From: Megalobrama amblycephala
Taxonomy: Eukaryota; Chordata; Actinopteri; Cypriniformes; Xenocyprididae
Assembly (NCBI RefSeq): GCF_018812025.1
Contig: NC_063045.1
Span: 50,013,691 to 50,077,690, forward strand
DNA length: 64,000 nt
Direction: 5' to 3'
Shown here piece after piece: positions 10,021-23,357 of the stretch. The notes under the pieces are model-generated. The model had not been told where the DNA came from and ran no database searches. It saw only the letters and a list, made by a program, of their open reading frames with translations. Numbering within the stretch: position 1 is the stretch's first letter; each line of letters opens with the position of its first letter. The translations under genes and the position numbers were made by a program.

Positions 10021-12018
10021 GTATGTGAGTGATTACCTGTGTCTGTCCCAGTTCTCATACACAACACATTATTGCATATAATTACAGTGTTATGATCTGG
10101 ACTTTCGCCCAGCTGCTGAAATTGCTGTTCTTTCCCTTTTAAAAAGACAAATTGCAATTTGCTGGTCCTTTTCTGATACATTTACTGTGATAGATTGATT
10201 GACCCTTCGAAGGTGGCAAAGTGATATTAAGCTATGTCCAAGACAATAGAAGCCACTTTCTGTCTCTGAATATTCCTTATCACCGACAGTCTATCTTATA
10301 CTGTGAGCATATGGGACTTTAAAAGTGCCAGGAAATGAGTGACATTTAGGTCTGTTTTTCACCTTTTTTTCCCGGCTGGCTCCCTGCCTGCTACAATCCC
10401 CCCACACATCTGTGTCAACCTCTGCTGCCATTTGGAGAGAATTATTCACCTCATATTTGTGCCTGGAACATTGCTCAGTATGATACTGTATCGAACTCTT
10501 TTCAACACATCCACTCTATCAGGCTTTTTTTTCCTAGCTCATTTTCAGCTACTATCGGTCTGCCCACCTCATTCGCAGAGTAATACCGCAGCTGTTAAAC
10601 TGCAACTAAGGTTCATATGTGATTTTGACAGACTTTATGAGTGAATCCAAAGTGAAATACACTTTATAGTGTCAGACTGTAAAGATAAGCATGTTTTATG
10701 GCGTTCAGCTTGTATATTACATATCGTTTTTATTACTTTCAGCCATTATACATATGAATATATTTACTTCCATGTTATGGATTTCATAGGCTGACCCCAA
10801 AATAAACTGAAAGCTCTGTTTGGTCTCTTTAAGCGTTTTGTTCACACATTACTGGAGCACAGCAATTGGAAGCTCATTCTAAACTTAGCATTTGTGTTTT
10901 TCTATTTCCACTAATTAACGACGGTATCATTGAGCCAGGATGTGAAATGTGAGTTTCTCATTATGAGAGGCAAAGCTATGCACTGTAAACACATTCATAT
11001 TCTAGATGCAATTAATCCACATGTGACGGACTCCGCTGTGACATTTTGAGTTTGGGGAATAATGATGTTTCCTGTCCTCACTGTGCTGACCGCAGGAGCT
11101 GGTGCGATGGTGGGCGCGCTGAAAAAAGCACTTGTGGTAAACAATGTGTGAAAACTGTGTGTGCGCGCAACAAGAGAAAGGGAGCCAAAGGGTACGTGGA
11201 TGTGTGACTGTTCAGGGCCTCCATTAGTGCCGGAGTTGCTAATGAGCAAATGGGGGTCCTTGTGGTCCCAGTAGGCATCATGAACACAGTTCAGCGTCAC
11301 ACATCAGAACACAAACCCAAACCATAGCATACATAACACATGCGCAGTCCCTCTGCCGCTGAGTACACTTACATGGCTGATAAACCTCACAACGGCCATT
11401 AAAAATGTTCCCCTTTCCTTAGCCAAATCCTGAGAGAAAGATGAGAAGGACTTCTGAAGAGGATTGGAATTCAGCTACCCCCTCTACGCGGATTCCTTGT
11501 CTGCTTTTTTATTTATTAGCCTTTTAAACTCTATTACTCCTCCATGATCCTGTAACACAGAAATGTGCCGGGTTAGCCTAGTGCGCCACAGCATGCTTGC
11601 GCTTTCATTTCAGCCAAATGTAAAAGAGATTGAATGACTAACTATTTGGAACAAAGTATGAAGTATCATACAGCATTAACGCCTGCAATTTTCTGTAAGC
11701 CCTCAAAGACATTTACTCATACTTGTGTTATTATAAAACTGTAGGATTTCCTTTCTTGCATGTTCACACTGCATTGTAAAAAAAATATTTTTATGATTTG
11801 TTATCACAACATTTTTTCTTTTGTGAGGTCAACTTCAATAATTAATGTGGTTCAGATAACATAATATTTTGAATAATATAATAACATAATATAATAAGTT
11901 TCTGTTGATTAAAACAATCGCCTTCATTGTATTAACTCAAATTTTTAATTTCAATGAGCTCAACATTTTAAGGCAACCCAGTAACTTTTTTAAGTTAAAC
12001 CAACAATTCTTTTTTACA
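10015..12018. other. Apparently unique non-coding sequence
   Basis: Two kilobases with no recognisable transposon ends and no convincing coding sequence. At 11095-11142 an AG-bounded GC-rich segment precedes GTAAAC, but no supported exon can be called. The 11770-12010 part is AT-rich. Confidence 0.4.
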
Positions 12019-12050
<32 letters not shown>

Positions 12051-12059
12051 TTATATATA
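12019..12059. repeat. Compound (GT)n/(TA)n microsatellite
   Basis: A GT tract followed by TA repeats directly adjoins the left end of the foldback element. This suggests insertion into TA-rich DNA. Confidence 0.9.
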
Positions 12060-13197
12060 CAGTCGTGCTCAAAAGTTTACATACCCCTTGCAGAATCTGC
12101 AAAATGTTAATTATTTTAACAAAATAAGAGGGATAATGCAAAATGTGTGTTATTTTTTATTTAGCACTGTCCTGAATAAGATATTTTGCTTAAAAGATGT
12201 TTACATATAGTCAAAAAATAGCTGAATTTATGACCCATTCAAAAATGTACATACCCTTGATTCTCAATACTGTGTGTGTTTACCTGGATGATCCACAACT
12301 GTTTTTATGATTTGTGATGGTTGTTCATGAGTCTCTTGTTTGTCCTGAACAGTTAAACTGCCCGACATTCTTCAGAAACCTCTTGAACCCTTTCCAGCAG
12401 TGACTGTGTGATTTTGAGTTCCATCTTTTCACACTGAGGACGACTGAGGGACTCAAACACAACTACTAAAAAAAGGTTCAAACATTCACTGATGCTCCAG
12501 AAGGAAACATGATGCATTAAGAGCCGGGGGGGTGAAAACTTTTGAATTTGAACATCAAGATTAATTTTACTTAATTTGTCTTCCGGGAAACATGTGAGTA
12601 TCTTCTGTAGCATCCGATGGGCAGTACTAAATTAAAAAATTAGATATTTAAACAAAATAAGACAAATTTGGACATCTTCATCCTGTTCAAAAGTTTTCAC
12701 CCCGGTTCTTAATGCATCGCGTTTTCTTCTGGAGCATCAGTGAATGTTTGAATCTTTTTTAATAGTTGTGTCTGAGTCCCTCAGTCATCCTCAGTGTGAA
12801 AAGATGGATCTCAAAATCACACAGTCACTGCTGGAAAGGGTTCAAATATGCAAAAGGTGCTGGAAAACTGAAGAATCTGCAGGACCTGGAAGATTTTTCT
12901 GAAGAATATTGGGCAGTTTAACTGTTCAGGACAAACAAGAGACTCATGAACAACCATCTCAAATCATAAAAACAGTTGTGGATCATCCAGGTAACCACAC
13001 ACAGTATTGAGAATCAAGGGTATGTAAATTTTTGAATCATTTTTATAAATTCAGCTATTTTTTGATTATATGTAAACATCTTATTCAGGACAGTGCTAAA
13101 TAAAAAAATAACAGACATTTTGCATGATCCCTCTTATTTTGTTAAAATAATTAACATTAAGCAGATTCTGCAAGGGTTTGTAAACTTTTGAGAACTG
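12060..13197. mobile_element. Foldback Tc1/mariner derivative
   Basis: The element is one giant palindrome. The left half (12060-12620) and right half (about 12650-13197) are inverted copies of each other with scattered mismatches and one extra segment near 12847-12900. Ends are CAGTCGTGCTCAAAAG and CTTTTGAGAACTG, flanked by TA on both sides (12058-12059, 13198-13199), the Tc1/mariner target. There is no transposase, so mobility would need an enzyme from elsewhere. Confidence 0.85.
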
Positions 13198-13199
13198 TA

Positions 13200-13530
13200 A
13201 ATTTTATGTTAATGTTCATGTTTTATGTTTTTGAAAGAAGTGTCTTATGTTCACCAAGGCTGCATTGATTTTTTTTATGAAAAATATAGTAAAACAGTAA
13301 TACTGTGAAATATTATTACAATGAAACATTTTTATTATTATTTTAATATATTATGTTTTCAGCAGCCATTACTCCAGTCTTCAGTGTTACAGGATCCTTT
13401 AGAAATTGTTATAATATGCTGATTTGGTTCTCAAGAAATATTTTCTTTTTTTACTAATAATACATTTACTGTCACTTGATCAATTTAATGCATCTTTGCT
13501 GAATAAAAGTTTTGATTTCTTTCGAAATAA
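13200..13530 (+). repeat. Dispersed AT-rich repeat, copy 3
   Basis: It shares long words with copy 2 at 4310-4600, such as TGTGAAATATTATTACAAT and TTTTCAGCAGCCATTACTCC. It ends near GCTGAATAAAAGTTTTGATTTC. It directly follows the foldback element. Confidence 0.65.
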
Positions 13531-13557
13531 AAATCCCAAACCTTTGAAAGTTTTAAA

Positions 13558-13585
13558 TACACACACACACACACACACACACACA
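13558..13585. repeat. (AC)n microsatellite
   Basis: An AC tract of about 14 units. Confidence 0.95.
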
Positions 13586-15232
13586 AATTTTTCTCAGCGA
13601 GCCAGTGTACAGCAAGCTGTGAGAAAGCAGCAAGGTGTTGGCATGAGGTGTGTTGACACTGCCCATGTGCTCCAAAGGAGACTGTAACACATACTTGCAG
13701 TGTACTTGTTTTTCTCAAGAAGAGAATAAATATAGGTACCACTGTGTGCAAGAGAACTGAAATGATGGTCTGGATTTTGAGATTCAGGATGGGTCTGCGT
13801 GTGTGTTTGAATAGAGAGCTCTACTGAGACAAAGACAGGCTGAGCTCAGAAGAACTTGATGCATTATTAATGCAAGTTAAATTGAAGAAGCATCTTCCTG
13901 TCTGCTGGTTTCTGTCCGCATTTGATTGGCCGTAGTCTTTTTAGTGAATTGGTGCCCCCTTCCCTCCTCCTTTCCATCTTTCCCTGTATATCTCTCACTT
14001 TTTCTTCATCTCGCTATCTACCTTCCTCTCTGGCTGTTATATACTCTATGTGTGTATGCACACATAATAACCACAGCATTAATCCATCATAATAGAGCAG
14101 ATGCATTGATCATTGTCAGGCAGTGCTGTGCAAAGGATGATGGGCTCACCGAATGGGCAGACCCTGTAGAATGTGTGTGTATTTGCTGTTTAGGAGCATT
14201 ATATCAGAGGTGTTTTCTTCAAGATTCTGCTAAAAAATTATGTATGAGTAAATAATCTGCAGTACCACACTAAAATAAAACAAATATCATGAATTATGAT
14301 TTTTTCACAAGTAAAACCGTATTCAAAGGATTTCATTGGTCCATTACCCCATCAATGTGCTAATGCCCGTCTCTTCATCGCTGTGATTGGCTGATTACCC
14401 TTTTGATGCGATAATGGCCATCTGTCATGTTAGCAAACTGTCTGAAAGAATCAAACTGATGGATCAGCTAGATCACATAGTATCATATCCACTACATACC
14501 ATGCATTGTCTGCATAAGTAATTCAGTATTGCTGTTAAGTTGTGTGTAGGTGTCAAAAACAAGTTAACAGTTAGCGCTGGAGTAACAAACCCTGCCAATT
14601 TCACAAGTTATGTGTATTTGTGCAAATACATTTTTAAGTGTTTGTGGAGGTTCATGTGTCAGAGAGAAAGTTTCATTGCCAGCCATATTGACTATATGAT
14701 GACACAAAACTACACTGTTCAGCTAAAAAACACACACACTTAGTCAGAGTTTAAGCCCTAGAGTTCAGCCGGACATCATAAATGCAACTTAATGATTGCA
14801 TGCATATGGTTCTTATTAGCAGTTTTCCAATATTATTTTTGTCAGTAATTACCAGCTCAATATTCAATTGTTTTTCACACATTAGCGATGTGTTGGGGTC
14901 ACACAGCTTGCATCAGGGAACATCAGGGAACCTATTCAAAGATTATCTAATATTCACTCACAGCCTGCCCTGAAGTCAAAGTGTCAAGACTACATAGTTT
15001 AATTGAGAAGTGTGAAAATTCATGTCTTGAAAATGAGCACCAAAGGTCAGGCATCGTTAAAACTGTTAGTGGTGGCTAGTATGTTGAGTGTGTTTCTGAT
15101 ATTCACTGTTCTATTGTAAATGTTTGACTAGGAGCTTGCATGAATGGTTTTGCATGGTTTTAGCAGTGATTATAGTTTAAATATGTCAAACTTGTTCATT
15201 AAAATATTAGACTGCATATGTTTGGCTATGTG

Positions 15233-15236
<4 letters not shown>
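13586..15236. other. Apparently unique non-coding sequence
   Basis: No gene or transposon ends were recognised. An 11-base direct repeat (CATCAGGGAAC) occurs near 14910-14930. Confidence 0.4.

Positions 15237-15299
<63 letters not shown>
15237..15299. repeat. (TA)n microsatellite
   Basis: About 30 TA units, ending exactly where the transposase fragment begins. Confidence 0.95.
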
Positions 15300-15303
<4 letters not shown>

Positions 15304-16022
15304 TTGCGTAGGGTTTAATATGGAGCTGGCCCACCCTTTGCAGCTATAACAGCCTCAACTCAATGGGAAGGCTTTCCACAAGTTTTAGGAGTGTGTTTAT
15401 GGGAATTTTTGACCATTCTTCTAGAAGCGCATTTGTGAGGTCAGGCAGTGATGTTGGCGAGAAGGCCTGGCTCGCAGTCGCCGCTCTAATTCATCCCAAA
15501 GGTGTTCTGTCAGGTTGAGGTCAGGATTCTGTGCAAGCCAGTCAAGTTCCTCCACACCAAACTCACTCATCCATGTCTTTATGGACCTTGCTTTGTCATG
15601 TTGGAACAGGAAGGAGCCATCCCCAAACTGTTCCCACAAAATTGGGAGCATGAAATTGTCCAAAATGTATTGGTATGCTGAAGCATTAAGAGTTCCTTTC
15701 ACTGGAACTAAGGGGCCAAGCCCAACCCCTGAAAAACAACCCCACACCATGATCAAAAACCCAGACATGTCCATCAGATTGCCAGACAGAGAATCATGAT
15801 TCATCACTCCAGAGAACACGTCTCCACTGCTATAGAGTCCAGTGGCTGCGTGCTTTACACCACTGCATCCGACGCTTTGTGTTGCACTTGGTGATGTAAG
15901 GCTTGGATGCAGCTGCTCAGCCATGGAAACCCATTCCATGAAGTTCTCTACGCACTGTTCTTGAGCTAATCTGAAGGCCACATGAAGTTTGGAGGTCTGT
16001 AGCTATTGATTCTGCAGAAAGT
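15300..16022 (-). mobile_element. Truncated Tc1-like transposon, minus strand
   Basis: The antisense strand carries the C-terminal two thirds of a Tc1-family transposase plus some 3' untranslated sequence. Both terminal inverted repeats are missing. The fragment is cut off by a TA array on one side, and by a short spacer then a CTAT array on the other. Internal gaps relative to the family are inferred near 15595 and 15755. Confidence 0.75.
15421..15981 (-). pseudogene. Tc1-family transposase, broken
   Basis: Read on the minus strand, the C-terminal part is a recognisable DDE transposase: VWGCFSGVGLGPLVPVKGTL, then the LFQHDKA segment with the second catalytic Asp, then NPDLNLTEHLWDELERRL with the catalytic Glu. 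Upstream of VWGCFSG the open frame is not the true transposase frame. The true frame there reads LWSDES and then meets a TGA. A deletion between the two halves shifts the frame, so the 186-codon open frame is a chimera. The N-terminal DNA-binding half is absent. It cannot encode an active enzyme. Confidence 0.75.
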
Positions 16023-16048
16023 TGTTGTCACGGTTCAGAAGTCACAGT

Positions 16049-16049
<1 letters not shown>

Positions 16050-16139
<90 letters not shown>

Positions 16140-16171
16140 GTCTGTCTGTCTGTCTGTCTATCTGTCTGTCT
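16050..16171. repeat. (CTAT)n/(CTGT)n tetranucleotide microsatellite
   Basis: About 23 CTAT units followed by CTGT units, together about 120 bp. Confidence 0.97.
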
Positions 16172-18015
16172 CATCTGTTTTATAAACATTCAAACTTTAA
16201 AGCTTTTAAGCTTTTTTTAAACTTTACAGATTTTACATAAATTAAATTCTGCATTCAACATCAATTCAAATTCGGTTCAAGTGTAGGAATTTAAAAGCCA
16301 TTCTCAATTCATGTCTGAATGGTGCACAACTATGGCTAACAGTTGAGTTTGCTACCATGGGGTGCTGTGACATGATTAAATGATGATTAAATTACTGTGG
16401 GAATTGCCTTGGAATCTCATGGAAAAGGTTACAGAGCTCCCCTACTAAGTCAAAGAGGGTGTAGAAATTAATCATGACTTTTTCCTGGTCCTCCGAACGC
16501 TCAAGCAGGTGGGCATCTCGCTTCTCCATAAATTAAGTGAACGCATGAACAAAACAAATGGTATGAAAAGTGAAATGTCATTCTCCTTTAACCATAAATG
16601 AACCTCGAAGCCTGAATGTTTCCTCAAAGTTTCATTTTCCACAAGTCATTGATTCCCACACAGCAGTCTACAGTTGAACATTTTGATTTCCTCTCTGGGA
16701 TTTATAACCTCGCAAATCTATTAAACGTGGACAATATTCTCCATGTAAGTGGGGCAGGGAGCTCCTACGATGTGCAGCCGAATTGCTTAGTCACAGTCGA
16801 CAGATGAAATCTCTGCAGAGTTACATAAAAGATGAAGGAATGAATGAATGAGAGACAAAATATCTCTGGAAACAGGAGTCAAAAATGTGCATCTTACCCT
16901 GAACTATTCGGTCTGTTCCACTCAATAGCAGAGCTGTCAAGGAAGGCAGCTAAAGGCTAATGCATTGGTTACTTTGCATTAGCCTGTTACTTAGTGTTGT
17001 TGCCATTGGTTATTTTTATTCATCAGCAACAATAATGATGCTTTGTGTCACCCTTTTTGTTTGTATGTAGCTGATATTGTGTTGCTGAAGGTCTGGTATG
17101 CGATGTGTGTAGAGCAGGCGAGTTTGATTGCAGGGTTGAGGACATGGGAAAGAAAGGCCGACTGAACTGCCATGAATTCTTTTAGTCTTCCCACCACAAA
17201 CTGTAATTAAACTGTAAAACTCCACAGGAATGAAGCTGATGCACACTCTGGAGTGCTCTCCCACAGATTTTGTTACAATATATACCTCAGGCCAATGAGA
17301 AACATAAAATAAAAGCAAATACAAAAGACACAGCAGTGTAAAATCAATGGGTTCTTTCTTTTGTGCCGCATACACTTAAAAAACGGAAAGCTCGGTTTAC
17401 AAATTTGTCTCCATGACCTTCGTTTTATTTACGGCAAAAATCTTCAAAGCTTCTTCCTTTTTCTTCCTAATTCATTTTTCGCCTTAATGCAGAACAAGTA
17501 AACAGTTGCTGTTATCCTACAGCTGTGTGTTAGCGTGCATGTAAATTTATGGTAATGTTTGCTATGCTTATTCCGAATGAGAGTGAGAGTGTATACACAA
17601 GTTTAATGATGAATTCATCAGTGTTAAAATAGACTATAGGAGAAACACTGTGTCACCAGTGTGCAGGTTGCAAATAAATGACCCATTCAGATGAGAAATG
17701 TTTTTAAAGTAAAGAAAATACAGCTTTCTGGAAGGACTTTAAGGATCAGTGTTGATTAGCATAGTGTGTGTTTGTGTGTGTGAAAACTAATAGTCAAACA
17801 CACAAAAACACACAATTAAGATCATCAAAAACGCTTTCTCAAGAATATCGGATGAACTATAATCTCCTCAGAGCCCTAAAGAACTTATATTTTAGCATAA
17901 CTGCTAACATTTATGCTAATGGTCATGCTAAAGTGTGCATTATGTTGGTGGCCATTGTGAAGCTGTATATCAGCAGCTTTCCCTATGGTATAATATTAAG
18001 TAAGCTAAGTGTAAC
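16172..18015. other. Apparently unique non-coding sequence
   Basis: No gene or transposon end was recognised. The 16500-16900 part has balanced base composition and no repeat signature. It is a possible conserved non-coding block, but this is untested. Confidence 0.4.
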
Positions 18016-18293
18016 TGTTACGTGTAGCTGGTCAAGAGATGAGGCAGATGCGGATTTCCACAATAATATAACACTTTAATCAAACAAGGGCAAGGAACGC
18101 CAACATACACATATAAACAACATTCAGAACGGACAAGGAGTGAAGGGAGTGAGTGCATTATAAAGGGAGTGCAGATAATAGAGTCCAGGTGCAGGTGATC
18201 CGTGATGAGGAACTGACGAGGGAAGGGAGTGCAGGTGTGGAGAACAGGAGGAACATGGGAATTGAAGTCCAGGGAAACAAGGGTTCTGTGACA
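18016..18293 (-). repeat. 3' LTR of the minus-strand element
   Basis: The LTR is 278 bp and reads TGTCACAG...ACGTAACA on the minus strand. A TTTATAATG TATA-like box (about 18157-18165) and an ATTAAA polyadenylation-type signal (18075-18080) can be seen on that strand. Confidence 0.9.
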
Positions 18294-18296
18294 TTA

Positions 18297-18307
18297 CCCC
18301 CCCTCCC
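18297..18307 (-). promoter_or_regulatory. Polypurine tract
   Basis: The minus strand reads GGGAGGGGGGG, then TAA, then the 3' LTR start. This is the expected place for the plus-strand primer of an LTR element. Confidence 0.8.
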
Positions 18308-18335
18308 GGTAGGCGCGTCCTCGCGCCGTAGATGA

Positions 18336-20133
<1,798 letters not shown>

Positions 20134-21017
20134 GTAACAAGAAACAAAATGTTTTTTGATACTTGAGTATCTCTCGGAAATGTCTGAATGTCTTTGTGTT
20201 AGAAAACAAACCAAGTGGGATCTGCAAACAAATGATGCTAGAGCTTTTCTCAGATCTAGCTTCTCTGGTCTGAACCACTCTTTCAATTATTTTTAACCAA
20301 GTGGTCTTAAGGTCAAGACTTCTTGTCATTATTTTGAACAAATCTGTTGCTTCATACTATAAAACTTAAAATATGTTAAATGCCACTTATTTTTATATTT
20401 TGTTACATTTAAAGACATTTATACATTTTTAATTGTTCCTTGAGTGACCAAATACTTTTGAGAGACATTGTATATACACATAAACCTTCACATGAATACA
20501 TACAAAAGGAGATAAAAGAAAAGAAATTACAGAAAAGAAATAAAGAATATGAAAAACACAAGTAAACAATTGTGCTTTGAAATTCAAGTGCCCAGCAAAT
20601 TGCAGTTGTATCATATTGCATCATATAATCATACTGCAAATATATAAGTAACACCATGAAGACATTTCAAAATAAGAGGATAATCAAATCAGTTCTGTAA
20701 GACGGGGGTACACAGGGAAGGGATTTAACTGCCGGTTGTGATTCCTCAGTATAGTACGAGTCAGCATTCTTGCAGCTGCGTTCTGGACGCTTTGTAATTG
20801 TTTGTTAAAGCTGTTTGGTAAGACAAGTCTAGGAACAAACGCATGAATGAATTTTATATTGTCAGTAGTGGAGAGGATATCATGTACTTTCAGATTGGAC
20901 TTAGTATAACTTTAGATCAAAGTGCATTTGATTTGAAGATTAATCTTCCTGCAGCTAGTTTGGTTGGTCTTTATTGATAGTTTTATGGGGATTTGGGGCA
21001 CTTGGGAGCCGATTTAA
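20134..21017. other. Non-coding stretch with a possible LINE-derived segment at 20700-20970
   Basis: The words GCATTCTTGCAGCTGCGTTC TGGACGCTTTG resemble a dispersed retroposon segment common in fish. I cannot name its clade and both ends are undefined. The rest has no recognisable feature. Confidence 0.35.
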
Positions 21018-21924
21018 AGGGGACAAATCACAAAAATCTGACTTTTCCCATGTTTAAGTGCTATAATCGGGTCCCCGGTCCATTTACCAACCCAGAAAAG
21101 ATGAAAAAGGACAACCCAGTAACTTTGTTTTGGTAAGCTTTTCTCTGCGAAATTTCACTCCCCTAGTGACGTAAGGGAATCTTAGTATAATATTACCGCC
21201 CCTTAATATGCACGTTTCCACCCACGGTGCCGCCATTTTGTTTTTGCAAGCGACAACGGTGTACCATGTTGTAAACCCATGGCAAAAGTTTGAGCAAAGC
21301 ATGCTAACTGTTCTGTCACTGGCTGAAAATACAAGCAGAAACCACTGTTTAGGCCATGTTGGGCTGCTTTAGAGATGAGGAAGAGTGTTGTTGCCATGCC
21401 ATCATTTTATGCCTGACTGCTTCACAAACGAGGGTCAATTCAACACTGGATTTGCACAAAAGATTAACATGATGGCACATGCTAGTCAATGAGTTGAATC
21501 AACAAAACAAAAATGTATCCACTAACTGTTCAGAAACATCCAGTTGCATTCTAAAAGTTGTAACTTCTTCCTGAGTCTCTCCATCAGTGTCCGACTCCGG
21601 TTTTAACAATATAAGGCTGAACACCGTTACTTACAATCATCATTTTGGCTGTGTGAGATTCTCCAGCTTTGTTGATGTTGAGAAACCAAAGCGCGAGCTG
21701 TTAAAGCTCCACCCTCTTCAGGAAAGCAGCCGGGAGCAGCAGCTCATTTGCATTTAAAGGGACACACAGAAAAACGTCATGTTTTTGATCACACCCAAAT
21801 AGGGGCAAATTTGACAAGCTATAATAAATGATCTGTGGTGTATTTTGAGCTGAAATTTCACAGACACATTCTGGGGACACCAGAGACTTGTATTACATCG
21901 TGTGAAAGGGCATTATAGTCCCCT
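21018..21924. mobile_element. TTAA-flanked miniature DNA element (subtype with AAAGGGGAC ends)
   Basis: It is bounded by TTAA on both sides (21014-21017, 21925-21928). Ends are AGGGGACAAATCACAAAA and CATTATAGTCCCCT, imperfect inverted copies. TTAA targets are used by piggyBac and Kolobok transposons. Without a transposase the superfamily is open. A related right-hand end lies near 35560-35834 and a related interior at 54111-54960. Confidence 0.7.
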
Positions 21925-22017
21925 TTAACTTTAAATGTTTTAACTTTAAATGTCCCCTTTAAATGTTACGTTATATGTTATGTTATGTTATGTTATGTTT
22001 ATTTTTACAAATTTGGT
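21925..22017. repeat. Duplicated CTTTAA words and TTATG repeats
   Basis: The words CTTTAACTTTAAATG and TGTCCCCTTTAAATG repeat next to the element end, followed by about five TTATG pentamers. Confidence 0.7.
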
Positions 22018-22098
22018 AAAGTATGGGTTGCAGCTTAATGACCATAGAAAAATGTGGGTCGCATGGCCAAACCAGTTGAGAACCACTGTTGTAGACAG
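22018..22098. mobile_element. End fragment of a hAT-like element
   Basis: The segment GGTCGCATGGCC ... AACCAGTTGAGAACCACTG ends with the reverse of CAGTGGTTCTCAACTGG, a terminal motif of an abundant fish hAT-like family. The other end was not found. Confidence 0.5.
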
Positions 22099-22859
22099 TC
22101 TTGATTAAACTGGTTAGTCTTGGTAACAATATTGTTCTGGTTGGTGAAAGCTGACTTTTTCTGTTGCGTTAGACACTGAAGTTTTTATATGCTGTAGTCC
22201 AGGACATGTATTATATAGCAACCTCCAGACAGGAATGCTTGTTAAAGATGGACTTTGGAAGCTCATGAGGGCTGCACACACACAATATAAGGCAGAAGCA
22301 TGTCACTAAGTGTGAAGCAGTAGGCGTAAGGCTTACGTCTTGTCCAGCCCTCCGCAGAAGTGAGCAGCCTCTCATTATACCCAGCCGGAGCTCTGACTTG
22401 TCCACTGAGCTGGAGAGAGATCCCCAAAGATCATGGCCGCCAACCTTTCAGCTGATCTCAGATCTGCTCGGAGACGGCCGGGGAAAATAAAGGCTGGGGG
22501 TGTTGGGATGTGTGCTGTTTTCGGAACGGCAGCAGGAATGAGTCGCCGTCTCTGGTTGTTACCTTCACGCTTACTCCAGCAGAAGCCAGACTGACAGGTG
22601 CTGGACGTAAGGTTTGCCTGACACACAATGACCATGATAGAAGGGGGCAAATCTTGTAGACGCTGGTTTAAAGGACAAAAATAAAAAAAGGACAGCAGGG
22701 CAACAGGATAGTCTCACAATAAGACAGGAAAATCAGCACAGCTCAACGGTGTCCAACTGACTGAGTGAAAGACAGATAGTTTGTGCTCAACCACCTCTCT
22801 GCTAAAACAACTTCTGCTGCATGGCATATTTATGGGGGTTTGAGGCACATGGTATGGTA
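22099..22859. other. Apparently unique non-coding sequence
   Basis: No transposon ends or coding sequence were recognised. 22320-22640 is GC-richer than its flanks. Confidence 0.4.
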
Positions 22860-23110
22860 TAATATGTTATGTTATGTTACACTGTAAAAAGCACATGTGA
22901 AATCTACATTAATATACTGTGTTTGTGCACAGAAAATGACAAGTTCACAGTAGAATACTGTAGATTCAGTCAAAAATTGCAGTAATGAAGCAAGTACTGC
23001 AGAGTCACAGTAACCAGCAATGTTCTGTAGAAAATCACAGTAACATCCAATGTACTGTAGAAAACAAAAAAACAACTTATGTACTGTAGAAAATCTGAGT
23101 AACCTATTGT
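22860..23110. repeat. TTATG repeat and a degenerate 30-bp minisatellite
   Basis: TTATG pentamers at 22866-22878 are followed by a run in which TGTACTGTAGAAAATCACAG-like words recur about every 30 bp (about 22,960-23,105). Confidence 0.65.
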
Positions 23111-23357
23111 GTATATAGAGAAAGAAAACACAGTACACTGGCAGGTTGGTTGTCAGCCTGCATTTAAATTGACCGCACTGTAATTAAATTACATTTTCAC
23201 TCTGAATAGAGATTAAAGGAATCAAATGTATTCTTTAATAAAACTTCAAAAAATGTCAAAAATCACCAGAAGTTCACAGAGATTTTATTGTTTTCAACAC
23301 ATTTAACAGTAAGTAAAGAATGAATAATTAAGCTTGTTATAATGATGAGCTTTTTAA
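23111..23357. other. Short non-coding spacer
   Basis: AT-rich, nothing recognised. Confidence 0.4.

Noticed and set aside
11095..11142. Possible exon after a CCGCAG acceptor
   Set aside because: Short, without a supported frame, and with no partner exon.
12353..12613. 86-codon minus-strand frame
   Set aside because: Lies in one arm of the foldback Tc1 derivative. Related frames occur in such elements but show no known domain.
16022..16240. Open frame with Ser-Ile-Tyr-Leu repeats
   Set aside because: Translation of the CTAT microsatellite.
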